Origin: CALBPI01 sp038521865
GTDB lineage: Bacteria; Pseudomonadota; Gammaproteobacteria; Steroidobacterales; Woeseiaceae
Length of the DNA stretch: 64,000 bases
Assembly (NCBI GenBank): GCA_038521865.1
Contig: JBCBKO010000002.1
Location: forward strand, 372,001-436,000
Reading direction: 5' to 3'
Shown here one piece after another: positions 9,382-18,158 of the stretch. Below the pieces are notes generated by a model. That model saw only the letters and a program-made list of their open reading frames with translations. It made no database searches and was not told the DNA's origin. The first letter of the stretch is position 1; the number at the start of each line of letters is the position of its first letter. The translations under genes were made by a program, and so were the position numbers.

Positions 9382-9665
9382 TCCCATCTCCCTATATTTT
9401 ATGAAGTCATGCCGACACGACCTGCGCCGACCTGATGCGCGCCACCCCCCTCGGGGAACGCAGGACCGTATTTGGTCCGCGCCCGAGTGTTAAAAAACGC
9501 AGCGCCTGTTGCAAGCGAAACCCGACAGTTTTTTTCGTTATGACAAATCAATATCGCGAATTGGCAGTAAATCCTTGAACCGGTTCATTGCAAATCCCGA
9601 AATTAACGAATTTTTTATATGACATAACGTGATGCGCGAGCCTCACCCGCGACGAGTCGCGCAAG
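9382..9665. promoter_or_regulatory. Upstream region of the subtilase gene, with a 12-bp palindrome
   Basis: This is 284 bases without a gene, AT-rich between about 9490 and 9625 and therefore the likely promoter region of the minus-strand subtilase. A perfect palindrome TGAACCGGTTCA lies at 9576-9587, a candidate operator. No clear intrinsic terminator for the upstream operon ending at 9666 is visible; only a short GCGAC/GTCGC hairpin without a T-run occurs at about 9650-9662. I could not place -35/-10 elements with confidence. Confidence 0.4.
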
Positions 9666-11624
9666 CTACGTCGTGACCTGACTGCGAGTCCGGCACGCGA
9701 TCAGCGCGAGGATCGCCAGGAAAATCGACGACAATGGTCTGACCAACCCGCCGCCCGACACTGACGAAGTCGCACGTATACTGACTTGAATAGCGTCACT
9801 CACAACGCCGCCCTCGCCGGTACAGTCCAAGCGAAATTCGCTGGTCGATTGCAAACCACTGATCGTCTCAGTCCCGGCGGTCGCCCGACTCCCGCTCCAC
9901 GCGCCCGATGCTGTGCATGATGTTGCTCGCTGTGTGCTCCACTCGAGCGTTACGCTGCCGCCATTGGGTACGCTCGTATTATTGGCCTCAAGCGTAAGCT
10001 CCGGCGGATCTGCGAGCGCCGCGGCATCCAAACGATACGCGCCCAAGCCAACCATCGCGTCGGGACTTGCGATCACTGAAATGCGATAGACCCCCGGGCT
10101 TAGTGTGATATCGAACTCTCCGCCACCGAGAATCGAACCCAGAATATCGGCCCCCTGAGTCAAGGTCAGGGTCAGTTCGTCCAGCGCCGCAGGAAGCTGT
10201 AGATCACGCGCTGATATTCGCAGACGTTGTGCAACATCAATCACGAGTTCCGTGGTATCTAGCAGGCCGCCTGCACTGGCCTCGGTGCTCAAAACACTGT
10301 TTCCACCTGCATCGGTAACCGAGACACCAAGGGTGCCTGCTCCGCCGAGAACCGTGAACTGTCCAACCACCGAGAGCTGGTACGTGCCCGGTGTCGCGGT
10401 GAAGGACACGAGCCCGGCATCTCGCAACTCAGCGACAATCGCACCGTCTCGGATGACGGCGGCAACGATGTTGTCGAATGCTTGCGGTATCGCGAAATCC
10501 CGGACTTCAACCGTTATCTCACCAGCAACGGGCACATCGAAAACGCGATCAATCACCGCCGCTTCATTCAGCTCAGGCTGCGGCTCCAGCGTCACAATTG
10601 AGTCGACAATTACGCTGTTCGCATCCTCGATCCTGACACCCGCCGCTCCGATCGTACCTGGGGCGGCAGACACCTGTACGGTTGCATCTTCCGTTGTCGG
10701 GGTGAAGCGACTCACAGCGCCCGCGGCGATATCCACCGAGTCTGTGCCAGCTGTGAGCAGGCCTCGAAGTTGCTCAAGCGACGCTGGGAACCCAAAATCA
10801 ATCAGCCGCGCTTCGGCCTGTTCGCCTGGCATTAGGCCTGCTACCGGCAACGACACAACCTCTGAGAAATCTCCAACCTGCGTCACCGACTGAAAAACGA
10901 TATCGCTGTCGACTGAGACGACACGTAGATCGTAGCTACTGCGGTCCGCATCGCTCGACCGCGTGGCGATGACGGTAACCTCAGGCGAATCGCCTGCACT
11001 CAAGACCACATCGAGTGGCGCGTCAGGCGCAACCACCCCGATAACAGCGCCTCCTGGACCATTCAGCACGAGCCCCTGTAAATCTTGCACTGGATCAGGA
11101 AAACGTAAATCTCCCAGCTGGATACGATAGGTTCCATCGTTCGGTACGCTAAAGCGCTCCGTGCTGCTGGAGGGATTGTTCAGCACGGGTGCGTTGCTGA
11201 TCGCTTGTACGGTGCTAAACACATCTTGAGTTGCGCCGCTTGCGCGCAGGGTGATTCCGATACTCGCACCCTCCGCCGCACCGTCGACGTCGACCAACAA
11301 TGCGATCGTGAGATTGCCAACTTCGAGCGTGCCGGTCGTCACACCAACATCGCTGACGTCCAGGACCGTCTGTCCGTCTTCGCTCAGTGCGAACAGTCTC
11401 ACCGCCGCTGCGGGAGCAATCGGCGTTCCATCAACGCCGAAATCGGTAATCGTCACCACGTACTCACCGGCATCCGAAATCGCAACCGTTTCGACGAATG
11501 GCGCTTGTGCACTTGGCAAATTGACGAATTCTGTCGATGACAACGGCAAGGATGCTTGTACGATCGGCGTTAAAAGAGTGAGTACCAATACGGCACCCAG
11601 GAATGCGGCTATTCGACTCATCAT
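9666..11624 (-). CDS. Secreted five-repeat beta-rich protein with Ig-like domain and Gly-rich sorting tail
   Basis: 652 residues. A signal peptide (about 1-24) is followed by five diverged copies of a roughly 75-85 residue beta-rich module (about 43-126, 157-236, 253-333, 360-436 and 459-532). The best copies share a pattern of F.V...G...V...D...P...D.L......G......G...F...PG.Y. An Ig-like domain with two cysteines follows (about 541-616). The tail has GGG, a hydrophobic helix (about 629-643) and basic residues, like GlyGly-CTERM-type tripartite sorting signals. The same module occurs once in the VPLPA-tail protein at 22534-23040. It is the last gene of the exopolysaccharide operon, 15 bases after the TPR lipoprotein gene. 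A matrix or surface role is inferred; the family is not recognised. Confidence 0.8.
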   Translation of the reverse strand: MMSRIAAFLGAVLVLTLLTPIVQASLPLSSTEFVNLPSAQAPFVETVAISDAGEYVVTITDFGVDGTPIAPAAAVRLFALSEDGQTVLDVSDVGVTTGTLEVGNLTIALLVDVDGAAEGASIGITLRASGATQDVFSTVQAISNAPVLNNPSSSTERFSVPNDGTYRIQLGDLRFPDPVQDLQGLVLNGPGGAVIGVVAPDAPLDVVLSAGDSPEVTVIATRSSDADRSSYDLRVVSVDSDIVFQSVTQVGDFSEVVSLPVAGLMPGEQAEARLIDFGFPASLEQLRGLLTAGTDSVDIAAGAVSRFTPTTEDATVQVSAAPGTIGAAGVRIEDANSVIVDSIVTLEPQPELNEAAVIDRVFDVPVAGEITVEVRDFAIPQAFDNIVAAVIRDGAIVAELRDAGLVSFTATPGTYQLSVVGQFTVLGGAGTLGVSVTDAGGNSVLSTEASAGGLLDTTELVIDVAQRLRISARDLQLPAALDELTLTLTQGADILGSILGGGEFDITLSPGVYRISVIASPDAMVGLGAYRLDAAALADPPELTLEANNTSVPNGGSVTLEWSTQRATSCTASGAWSGSRATAGTETISGLQSTSEFRLDCTGEGGVVSDAIQVSIRATSSVSGGGLVRPLSSIFLAILALIACRTRSQVTT

Positions 11625-11639
11625 GATAAGTACCTCGAA

Positions 11640-14018
11640 TCAGGTCGCCGAAAGCCGCGCACGCGCGTCATCGGCACCCGGAAATTGATCGCCGATTTCA
11701 AGGGCGCGTGTCAGATGCTCTTGAGCTGCTTCGATCTCGCCCTTCTCCTGCAGCGCAACCCCAAGGTGGTATTGCAAGAGTGCGGAGTTAGGCTGCAGGT
11801 TTACGGCTTGCTGCAATGCAGGCAGTGCTTTGTCGAGCTCACCGCTTTTTAGCCGAGTCCAACCAAACGTATTCAGGAACGCGGGATTATTGGTCGCGCC
11901 AAATTGTCGGGTAATGTTGCGCGCTCGCTGCAAACTGGCATCGTCTGTCCGGTAAGTCGCCAGCAACATCGCAAGATTGTTGGCGAGCACATCTGAAAAC
12001 GAGTTACCGGCAATCATGGACTCGTAGACTTCAATCGCCGCATCGGCATTGCCCTGTTTCTCATAGAGACTTGCGAGTTCGATACCCAGTTGCGGCGGTG
12101 CTCCTGCCGCATCAAACCCACGCTGCAGCGTTTTGGCTTTCAACCCGGAATCCTCATCGGGAATGGATCTTGCCAAGGTCTGATATGGCACCCACCAACC
12201 GGGATTGCTGGCGATCGCGACCTCCACGGCCTCGCGCGATCGCTCGACATCACCCTGTGACAGAAAGATCTCGCCTTGCAAATTTCGGATGGCAGCTATC
12301 GACGGCGACGTCTCTGGAATCGCCTCAATGTGCGTAAGAACGCGATCTGCATCGCCATTCCGGACCAATACCCGTGCCCATGCAGCGAGTGCGTCAGCAG
12401 CGTCCGCCCGTATCGCAAGTGCACGCTCGTAGGACTCAAGGGCCTCCGGTTCCCGGTTCAATCCCTCCAGCGAGAGTCCGACGAGATGGTGTCCGACATA
12501 ATTGTCTGGCTCGATCTCAACAATGGCCCGGGCGCGTTCCAATGCTTCGGCCCAGTCTCCTCGGGTTATCGCAATCCGAACAGCTGTATCGCGAGCAATC
12601 ACACTGTCAGGCGCTCTGACGATTACCGAACGGATCAGGTCATCGGCCGCGTCAGGCTTTCCGTTTCGTGCTAGAAACTGTGAGAGGTCAACCCTTGCCT
12701 TTAGGTTGTTCGGCTCGGCCTTGACTGCGTCGCGCATCGCTTGCTCGGCAAGCGTCGTCTGACCCTTGACCAGATAAGCCTGCGCTATGCCCAGGTGGTA
12801 GGCGATCACCTCGGGGTCGTCGCGGATAAGAAGTCGGAAGTCGGCGATCGCGTCATCAGGGCGGTTCTCCGCTGTCGATAACGTCGCTCGAACGAGCAAA
12901 GCGTCTGCGCTCCTCGGATTTTCGGACAGCACAGACTCTACAAGCGCGGCACCTTTGTCACGCTCGCCCGCCTCAATGAATATCGCCGCGAGACGCGCTG
13001 CCGCCGTGTCGGCTTCCGGCGCACTCGAGGCATCACGAATTAATGCCTCATAGGTTGCGACCGCTTGTTCGTCACGGTCTTGTCGCCGATAGAAGTCTCC
13101 AAGCAACAATTGGGCTGCTGTCGAAGTCTCCGACCGTGTACGAAGCTCACGCTCAGCACTCTCCACACCCCGCACCCGCTCGATAAAACCAACGAGACGC
13201 TCTATCGCATCGGACTCATCAACGAGGTCAACAGCTTTTCGTAATGCGGCCTCCGCCTCTGGAATATTCTCACTGCGTTGGTAGAACGCCGCGGCTTGGT
13301 AACGCAGCAGCGGGTCTTCAGGATACTGCTCGATCAAAGCATCATATTGAGCAACAGCCGCACTCGGATCATCCATCCGCTCGGCCAGCAACGCCCTTGC
13401 AATTCGAAGATCACGCGACTGCGGATTAAGCTCGATTCCCGCGTTGAGCACACCAGCCGCTTCGTCAAATTCCTGCAGATTGCTGAGTACACCACCGAGT
13501 AGGGCCACTGCTGGCTCATGCGATGGATCCGACTGCACCGCCGACCGCGCATCGCCAAGCGCTTGCTCGTCCAGTCCCAGCTGCGAGTAAGCCGCACCTC
13601 GCACCGCAAGCAATGACGCAGAATCTGGTGCCGACTCAAGCCCGGTCTCTACGAGCCCAATTGCATCGTTGGGCAAGCCAGCCATCACATAGAGGCGGCC
13701 CAGCGCCGCCCGTGCCCGCACGTGCTCGGGATCGATATCAAGCGTTGCGCGGAAATGGCCTGCCGCCTGTCGCATATTCTCCAGTCTTTCAGCGATTACT
13801 CCGTTCAGGTAGCGGGCCTCGCTGTCATTCGGATCGATCTGGAGCACGTTTCGCATCTCGATACGCGCTTTCTCAAGGTTGCCTGCCTCCAGAAATGCTT
13901 GACCAGCTTCGAGTGCTTCGGCTTTTCGTGCCTCGGGGCCGCCGCACGCCGTGATGCTGACTGCAACAAAGCCTACAAGTGCCGAGCGCGTGAAATTGGA
14001 AATCGTCCAGACTGACAT
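11640..14018 (-). CDS. TPR-repeat lipoprotein of the exosortase/exopolysaccharide locus (PrsT-like)
   Basis: 792 residues. It has an N-terminal lipoprotein signal with lipobox ITAC (Cys about 25), then more than a dozen tetratricopeptide repeats through to the C terminus (for example NLEKARIEMRNVLQIDPND and GELDKALPALQQAVNLQPN). Large TPR lipoproteins of this type are regular members of EpsH/exosortase polysaccharide loci, where they are thought to help assembly or export across the periplasm. The exact role is unproved. The ATG at 14018 has AGGGGA upstream. It follows the WecA-like gene by 13 bases in the same operon. Confidence 0.87.
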   Translation of the reverse strand: MSVWTISNFTRSALVGFVAVSITACGGPEARKAEALEAGQAFLEAGNLEKARIEMRNVLQIDPNDSEARYLNGVIAERLENMRQAAGHFRATLDIDPEHVRARAALGRLYVMAGLPNDAIGLVETGLESAPDSASLLAVRGAAYSQLGLDEQALGDARSAVQSDPSHEPAVALLGGVLSNLQEFDEAAGVLNAGIELNPQSRDLRIARALLAERMDDPSAAVAQYDALIEQYPEDPLLRYQAAAFYQRSENIPEAEAALRKAVDLVDESDAIERLVGFIERVRGVESAERELRTRSETSTAAQLLLGDFYRRQDRDEQAVATYEALIRDASSAPEADTAAARLAAIFIEAGERDKGAALVESVLSENPRSADALLVRATLSTAENRPDDAIADFRLLIRDDPEVIAYHLGIAQAYLVKGQTTLAEQAMRDAVKAEPNNLKARVDLSQFLARNGKPDAADDLIRSVIVRAPDSVIARDTAVRIAITRGDWAEALERARAIVEIEPDNYVGHHLVGLSLEGLNREPEALESYERALAIRADAADALAAWARVLVRNGDADRVLTHIEAIPETSPSIAAIRNLQGEIFLSQGDVERSREAVEVAIASNPGWWVPYQTLARSIPDEDSGLKAKTLQRGFDAAGAPPQLGIELASLYEKQGNADAAIEVYESMIAGNSFSDVLANNLAMLLATYRTDDASLQRARNITRQFGATNNPAFLNTFGWTRLKSGELDKALPALQQAVNLQPNSALLQYHLGVALQEKGEIEAAQEHLTRALEIGDQFPGADDARARLSAT

Positions 14019-14031
14019 CGGAATCCCCTAC

Positions 14032-15714
14032 TTATAGAGTGGCGAAGTTACTAAGTGAAAATGAAAGATCGGTGAAAGGTCTGTTAATCGCGAGTAATCC
14101 TAGTGACGCAAGCAGTAGGGCCCGGAAAAACCAACTGGAGCGGAATACGGCCGCCGTCACCTCTACCGCGTAGAACAAACAAACCAGTCGAAGAATGAGC
14201 GTGGCCACAGACTGAATCTCATCGGCGAGAATCGGGAGATTCGGTACTACAAGCGCACTGAACAAAATCAACACATCCAGCGTGGTCATCTGCGATTCAC
14301 GCCGGTCACTGACTAAGAGCCATGTGACATTCGCAAGTCCGATCAGTGCCAGCAGAAAGAACTCGGGCATGGCGAAACTGGATGACAAATCAATGGTTGC
14401 ACTGGCACTAAACGCGAGCATCGCCGCGACCACATAACCAACTGTCTGATTGAAAACGCCAGCCTTTGGCTTTGACATTAACAAGCAACTTGCAATTACC
14501 GCTGCGATCAGGACCAGTGCCAGTTGCTGCGTCTGTATGCCCGGTAGCGAATCACCAGGACTCACGGACAACGTGGAATTGGCGCCATACAGAAGCACGA
14601 CATACACAAGCAGTGCGCACATCACCAAAGACGCGACCAGGTTTCCCAGCGCGTTCCGACGCGTCGCACTGAGATACGATTTCGTGCGACGTTTAAACAC
14701 TTCGCCACGGTTATCGTTGCCTAGCAGAATCACGGTGAATACGAAGGCCCCGCCCGCGAATAACAGCAATGCCACGAGAATCAGGTCTGACTCGAAGCGG
14801 AAAAAGAAAGCCGCGAGAAAAAACAAACACTGAACCAGATAGATCGCGAGCACCGCCTCGTGGTGCTTCAGTCCGATCCGCAACAAACGATGATGCATGT
14901 GGTATTTGTCGGGCTTGAACGCGGACTTGCCGCGCATCACTCGGGAAATCATGACCTGCACGGTATCCAGGACCGGGACCGCGAGTAAGAGCAACGGCAA
15001 CGCGGCTGCAATCCGGCCGGGCTCACTCTGCGTAACGTCGATCGCGAGCAGCGCGCTCATCACGCCAAGGAACTGGCTACCGCTGTCTCCCATGAATATC
15101 ACGGCGGGATGCGTGTTAAAGCGCAAGAAACCGAAGATTGCTCCAGCAAGACCAGCTGCCACCAGGGCTGCCGTGACGTTTCCAACGGAATAGCCGAGAA
15201 CCGCAAGCGCCGCACAACAGATGAAAACGATGCCGCCTGCGAGGCCGTCCAGACCGTCGGATAACGCGACGGCATTCGCTATGGCAACGATGCAGAACAC
15301 CGTTAGTGGGGCGCCGATCCACGCAGGGATGGTCACCGATGAGAAGAGCGTGATTTCCTCGATCACCAACCCACCACCGTAGACGGCAATAATCGCAGCA
15401 ATGAATTGCGCGATGAATTTGGTGCGATACCCAAGCTCGTGGCGATCATCTATCGCACCAACAACCAAGACTACGGTTCCAGCCAGAAGCATTGCGATAT
15501 AACGCGCCGACAGCGGTGACCAATCTACGGTCAGAAGTGCCGCGAACAGCGCGCCTGCGATCGCTAACCCTCCTATTCTTGGGATTGGAGTAGCGTGCAC
15601 TTTGCGGGGTGACGGTTGATCGACAAACTGAAAACGTCTACCCAATACGATCAGGGGTGGCAGCAACATCATGCTGACGATCATTGCGGCGAGAAAAGTA
15701 AATATAAAAGACAT
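14032..15714 (-). CDS. WecA/MraY-family polyprenyl-phosphate sugar-phosphate transferase with long membrane extension
   Basis: 560 residues, all membrane. The first 320 or so match the family that moves a sugar-1-phosphate from a UDP-sugar to undecaprenyl phosphate. Visible motifs are PRIGGLAI, the AIDDRHELGYRTK aspartates (about 89-90), NAVALSDGLDGLAGG (about 147-161), FMGDSGSQFLG (about 207-217) and YHMHHRLL (about 271-278). It probably starts synthesis of the exopolysaccharide repeat unit. The family usually ends near 320-370 residues, but here about 240 further residues form extra transmembrane helices of unknown role. It lies between the exosortase and TPR genes with gaps of 10 and 13 bases. 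Confidence 0.88.
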   Translation of the reverse strand: MSFIFTFLAAMIVSMMLLPPLIVLGRRFQFVDQPSPRKVHATPIPRIGGLAIAGALFAALLTVDWSPLSARYIAMLLAGTVVLVVGAIDDRHELGYRTKFIAQFIAAIIAVYGGGLVIEEITLFSSVTIPAWIGAPLTVFCIVAIANAVALSDGLDGLAGGIVFICCAALAVLGYSVGNVTAALVAAGLAGAIFGFLRFNTHPAVIFMGDSGSQFLGVMSALLAIDVTQSEPGRIAAALPLLLLAVPVLDTVQVMISRVMRGKSAFKPDKYHMHHRLLRIGLKHHEAVLAIYLVQCLFFLAAFFFRFESDLILVALLLFAGGAFVFTVILLGNDNRGEVFKRRTKSYLSATRRNALGNLVASLVMCALLVYVVLLYGANSTLSVSPGDSLPGIQTQQLALVLIAAVIASCLLMSKPKAGVFNQTVGYVVAAMLAFSASATIDLSSSFAMPEFFLLALIGLANVTWLLVSDRRESQMTTLDVLILFSALVVPNLPILADEIQSVATLILRLVCLFYAVEVTAAVFRSSWFFRALLLASLGLLAINRPFTDLSFSLSNFATL

Positions 15715-15724
15715 CGTCAGCCAC

Positions 15725-17299
15725 TTAGTCGGGAATAAACCGAGGTAGCTCCGCGCTCACTTCGCGCGCAAAGTCAGTCAAACGATTGTCTGCGCCCTCG
15801 ATTGACTCGCCTGCATCTACGGGCGTTACCAGACGAATCAGAGCGCCGTCACTACGGTTTCTCACAAGGGCATCGCGGAAGATATACCACTTCACCGCCA
15901 GCTCACTGGTCAGCCAACGATCACGCTGCTTGAACCAGTAGTACACCAGTTGACGTCGATTACCCATTTTGATGACCGCACGATTGACCTGCTGGGTTTG
16001 ATTGGATCCTGGAAGCGAGTACTGACCAATCGATTCGATTTTCCACCCACCACCCGGTAGGCAGGAGCGTGGCGAATGGACCGACTCACCTTTGCGTTGT
16101 GAGCCGTAATAGGCAACGAACAGGTTGATCGCCTTGTTGTCCGTTGCTTGGAAGTTAGCTAGCAGGTAATCGTCAACTTTCAAGGCGTCATAGAACTGAG
16201 TTTCGAGAGTTTGTCGCGTTCCTGCATAGCTCCCAAGGTCCATCGGGAACAAGACACAGAACTCTCGCTGTGGAGTTGCCTCGGCGCGATGCGGCAACGC
16301 AAGGGCCGTTATCGCCGTTGCGATGAGCAGCGCGACGGTCGCCATAAACGCCACAGGCACCTTCCGCTTAACCGGTTCGATATTTTGTGCTGAGGACTCG
16401 GCGACCGAGGCAAAGTGAAAGGCATCTGCCCACGGTGCTTTGTCGCGACGTAGTTTCCAGAATCCGTATACGAGCAGCATCAGTAATGCTGACGACACCA
16501 TAAACATTGCCCAGCCTTGGACGTCGTGCAGAAGTCCCTCCGCCAGTGCCGTGTTACCGCGCTCTGCAAACCAACCAATCATCGCAATCCGTACACTGTT
16601 CATGACGATCGTCACGGGAATCGTGAACAGGAATACGAGTGTTTTTTGCCACCAACTGCCCCGGAAAAAATACGCCACGATCAGACCTAGCGTCATCATA
16701 GGGAACAAGTAACGCAGGCCATCGCAGGCCTCCACGACCTGCATTTGAAAATGACCAAGGTCGATAACGTTGCCTTCCAGGTAGACAGAGATACCCGCCA
16801 GCCGCAACAGGCCAACGCCAAGCTGCGAAGACAAGAGTTGAAGCTCTGAAGAGAAATTGTTGTAGATGAAACGCGGCAGTGGAATCGCCAGCAACAACAG
16901 AAGAATCGGGACCACCAGGTGCCGGTAGCTTCTCAATCCAGTGAGCGACAGCGTGGTCCCAGCAATCACAACGATCAATGCAAATTGGGTTACCGCGAAG
17001 ATCGTGCTGAGCTCACCCGCAATCCACAAGCAGACACCGATCAGGGCCACGCCAAACCCGATCCAGCTACCAGTGAATGACGTCGCCTGTAGCAGGGCTC
17101 TTCGTTGCCAAATGAGGTAACCCGACGCCACGGGTATTACCAGACCGTGGCTATATTCCGGACGGGTTAACCAATTGTTAAACAATCGTTCGATCGGCTC
17201 CCAGAACCCAACAAGGATGAGTGCCACCGCTAACGCCATCAGGGCCCATAGACTTGGGCGAATCATGAAGCGCGTGGACTCTGGCAGTACGGCGCTCAT
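15725..17299 (-). CDS. Exosortase fused to an EpsI domain (probable VPLPA-type, XrtD-like)
   Basis: 524 residues. The N-terminal part (about 1-290) is an eight-helix exosortase with the catalytic Cys in VVEACDGLRYL (about C192), the Arg in MNSVRIAMIGW (about R237) and the conserved His in LLHDVQGW (about H258). One more helix (about 318-338) leads to a soluble EpsI-type domain (about 345-515). From family knowledge, a fused EpsI domain fits exosortase D, which processes VPLPA tails. The three sorting-tail proteins in this window carry VPLPS, VPVPA and VPLPA. It would cut these proteins at the membrane during export. It overlaps the preceding ATPase gene by 4 bases (ATGA). Confidence 0.88.
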   Translation of the reverse strand: MSAVLPESTRFMIRPSLWALMALAVALILVGFWEPIERLFNNWLTRPEYSHGLVIPVASGYLIWQRRALLQATSFTGSWIGFGVALIGVCLWIAGELSTIFAVTQFALIVVIAGTTLSLTGLRSYRHLVVPILLLLLAIPLPRFIYNNFSSELQLLSSQLGVGLLRLAGISVYLEGNVIDLGHFQMQVVEACDGLRYLFPMMTLGLIVAYFFRGSWWQKTLVFLFTIPVTIVMNSVRIAMIGWFAERGNTALAEGLLHDVQGWAMFMVSSALLMLLVYGFWKLRRDKAPWADAFHFASVAESSAQNIEPVKRKVPVAFMATVALLIATAITALALPHRAEATPQREFCVLFPMDLGSYAGTRQTLETQFYDALKVDDYLLANFQATDNKAINLFVAYYGSQRKGESVHSPRSCLPGGGWKIESIGQYSLPGSNQTQQVNRAVIKMGNRRQLVYYWFKQRDRWLTSELAVKWYIFRDALVRNRSDGALIRLVTPVDAGESIEGADNRLTDFAREVSAELPRFIPD

Positions 17300-18150
17300 G
17301 AAGGAACCGCCAAGTCTTCGTTGAGGTTCGAACGCACTGGCAGTAGCTTGCTGGTTTTCCGGTCCTTCAGGACATCCTCGACGGTGTTGAAGTACACACG
17401 ATTCGCATTCGCTGCAAAGGCATAGACCAGCGCCGTTTCAGCAATTTGGTTAATCAAGCGGGGTACACCGCCGCTTGCACGACCGATCAAGTCAACAGCG
17501 CGCTGGGAAAATAGTGGCCGAGAGGCGCCTGCAACCCAGAGACGATGGTTTATGTACTCACCGATTGCAGCCGGCGCGAGCGCATCGAGGTGAAAGTGTG
17601 TCGAAATCCGTTGCGCAATTTGCGTGACTCGGGGATCCGCCAGCTTTTCGCGCAACTCCGGCTGACCGACGAGAAGCAACTGCAGGACATGAGAGCCATC
17701 GGCATTGATATTCGACAGCACACGAATCTCTTCGAGGCTTCCAGTATCAAGATTTTGTGCCTCGTCAACAATCAGCAGTGTCTTTCGGCCCCGCGCATAG
17801 ACTCCGATGATGTGGTCGATAAACGTTTGGTGAAGCTCCGCATCCGTACGACCTTCACGGCGGAGGCCGAAAGCAGCGGTCACCCAATGCAGTAAATCAC
17901 CGAAGCTTGAGTGCGTATTGGTGATGAGCCCGACCTCAAAATCTGGCTCCAGCTTACCGAGCAAGTGTCTTACGAGCGTGGTCTTCCCTGAGCCGACTTC
18001 GCCCGTGACGACCACATATCCATCCTGTTCCAAGAGCCCGTACTCAAGAACCGCGAGCGCCAGCTTGTGCTGTTCGCTCGGAAATAGGAACGCTGGATCT
18101 GGCCGCAGATTGAACGGTCGCGATGCGAGATTGAAGTGTTCGAGATACAT
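17296..18150 (-). CDS. ExeA/GspA-like AAA ATPase of the exosortase locus
   Basis: 284 residues. It starts with the typical MYLEHFNLASRPFNLRPDP segment, then Walker A (GEVGSGKTT, about 50-58) and Walker B with DEAQ (LLIVDEAQNL, about 125-134), followed by a GGVPRLINQIAETAL sensor-2 region. Such ATPases sit beside EpsH-type exosortases in many polysaccharide loci. Their partner and energy use are not known. It starts 8 bases after the autokinase-like gene and overlaps the exosortase start by 4 bases, so it is translated with both. Confidence 0.88.
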   Translation of the reverse strand: MYLEHFNLASRPFNLRPDPAFLFPSEQHKLALAVLEYGLLEQDGYVVVTGEVGSGKTTLVRHLLGKLEPDFEVGLITNTHSSFGDLLHWVTAAFGLRREGRTDAELHQTFIDHIIGVYARGRKTLLIVDEAQNLDTGSLEEIRVLSNINADGSHVLQLLLVGQPELREKLADPRVTQIAQRISTHFHLDALAPAAIGEYINHRLWVAGASRPLFSQRAVDLIGRASGGVPRLINQIAETALVYAFAANANRVYFNTVEDVLKDRKTSKLLPVRSNLNEDLAVPS

Positions 18151-18158
18151 CGGACGTC

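Noticed and set aside
8503..9435. 310-codon open frame on the plus strand, antisense to the subtilase N-terminal part
   Set aside because: No signal peptide or domain; the minus strand has the propeptide and catalytic residues of the protease.
9650..9662. Short GCGAC/GTCGC hairpin after the exopolysaccharide operon as a terminator
   Set aside because: Only five base pairs and no T-run directly after it; termination there is not supported.
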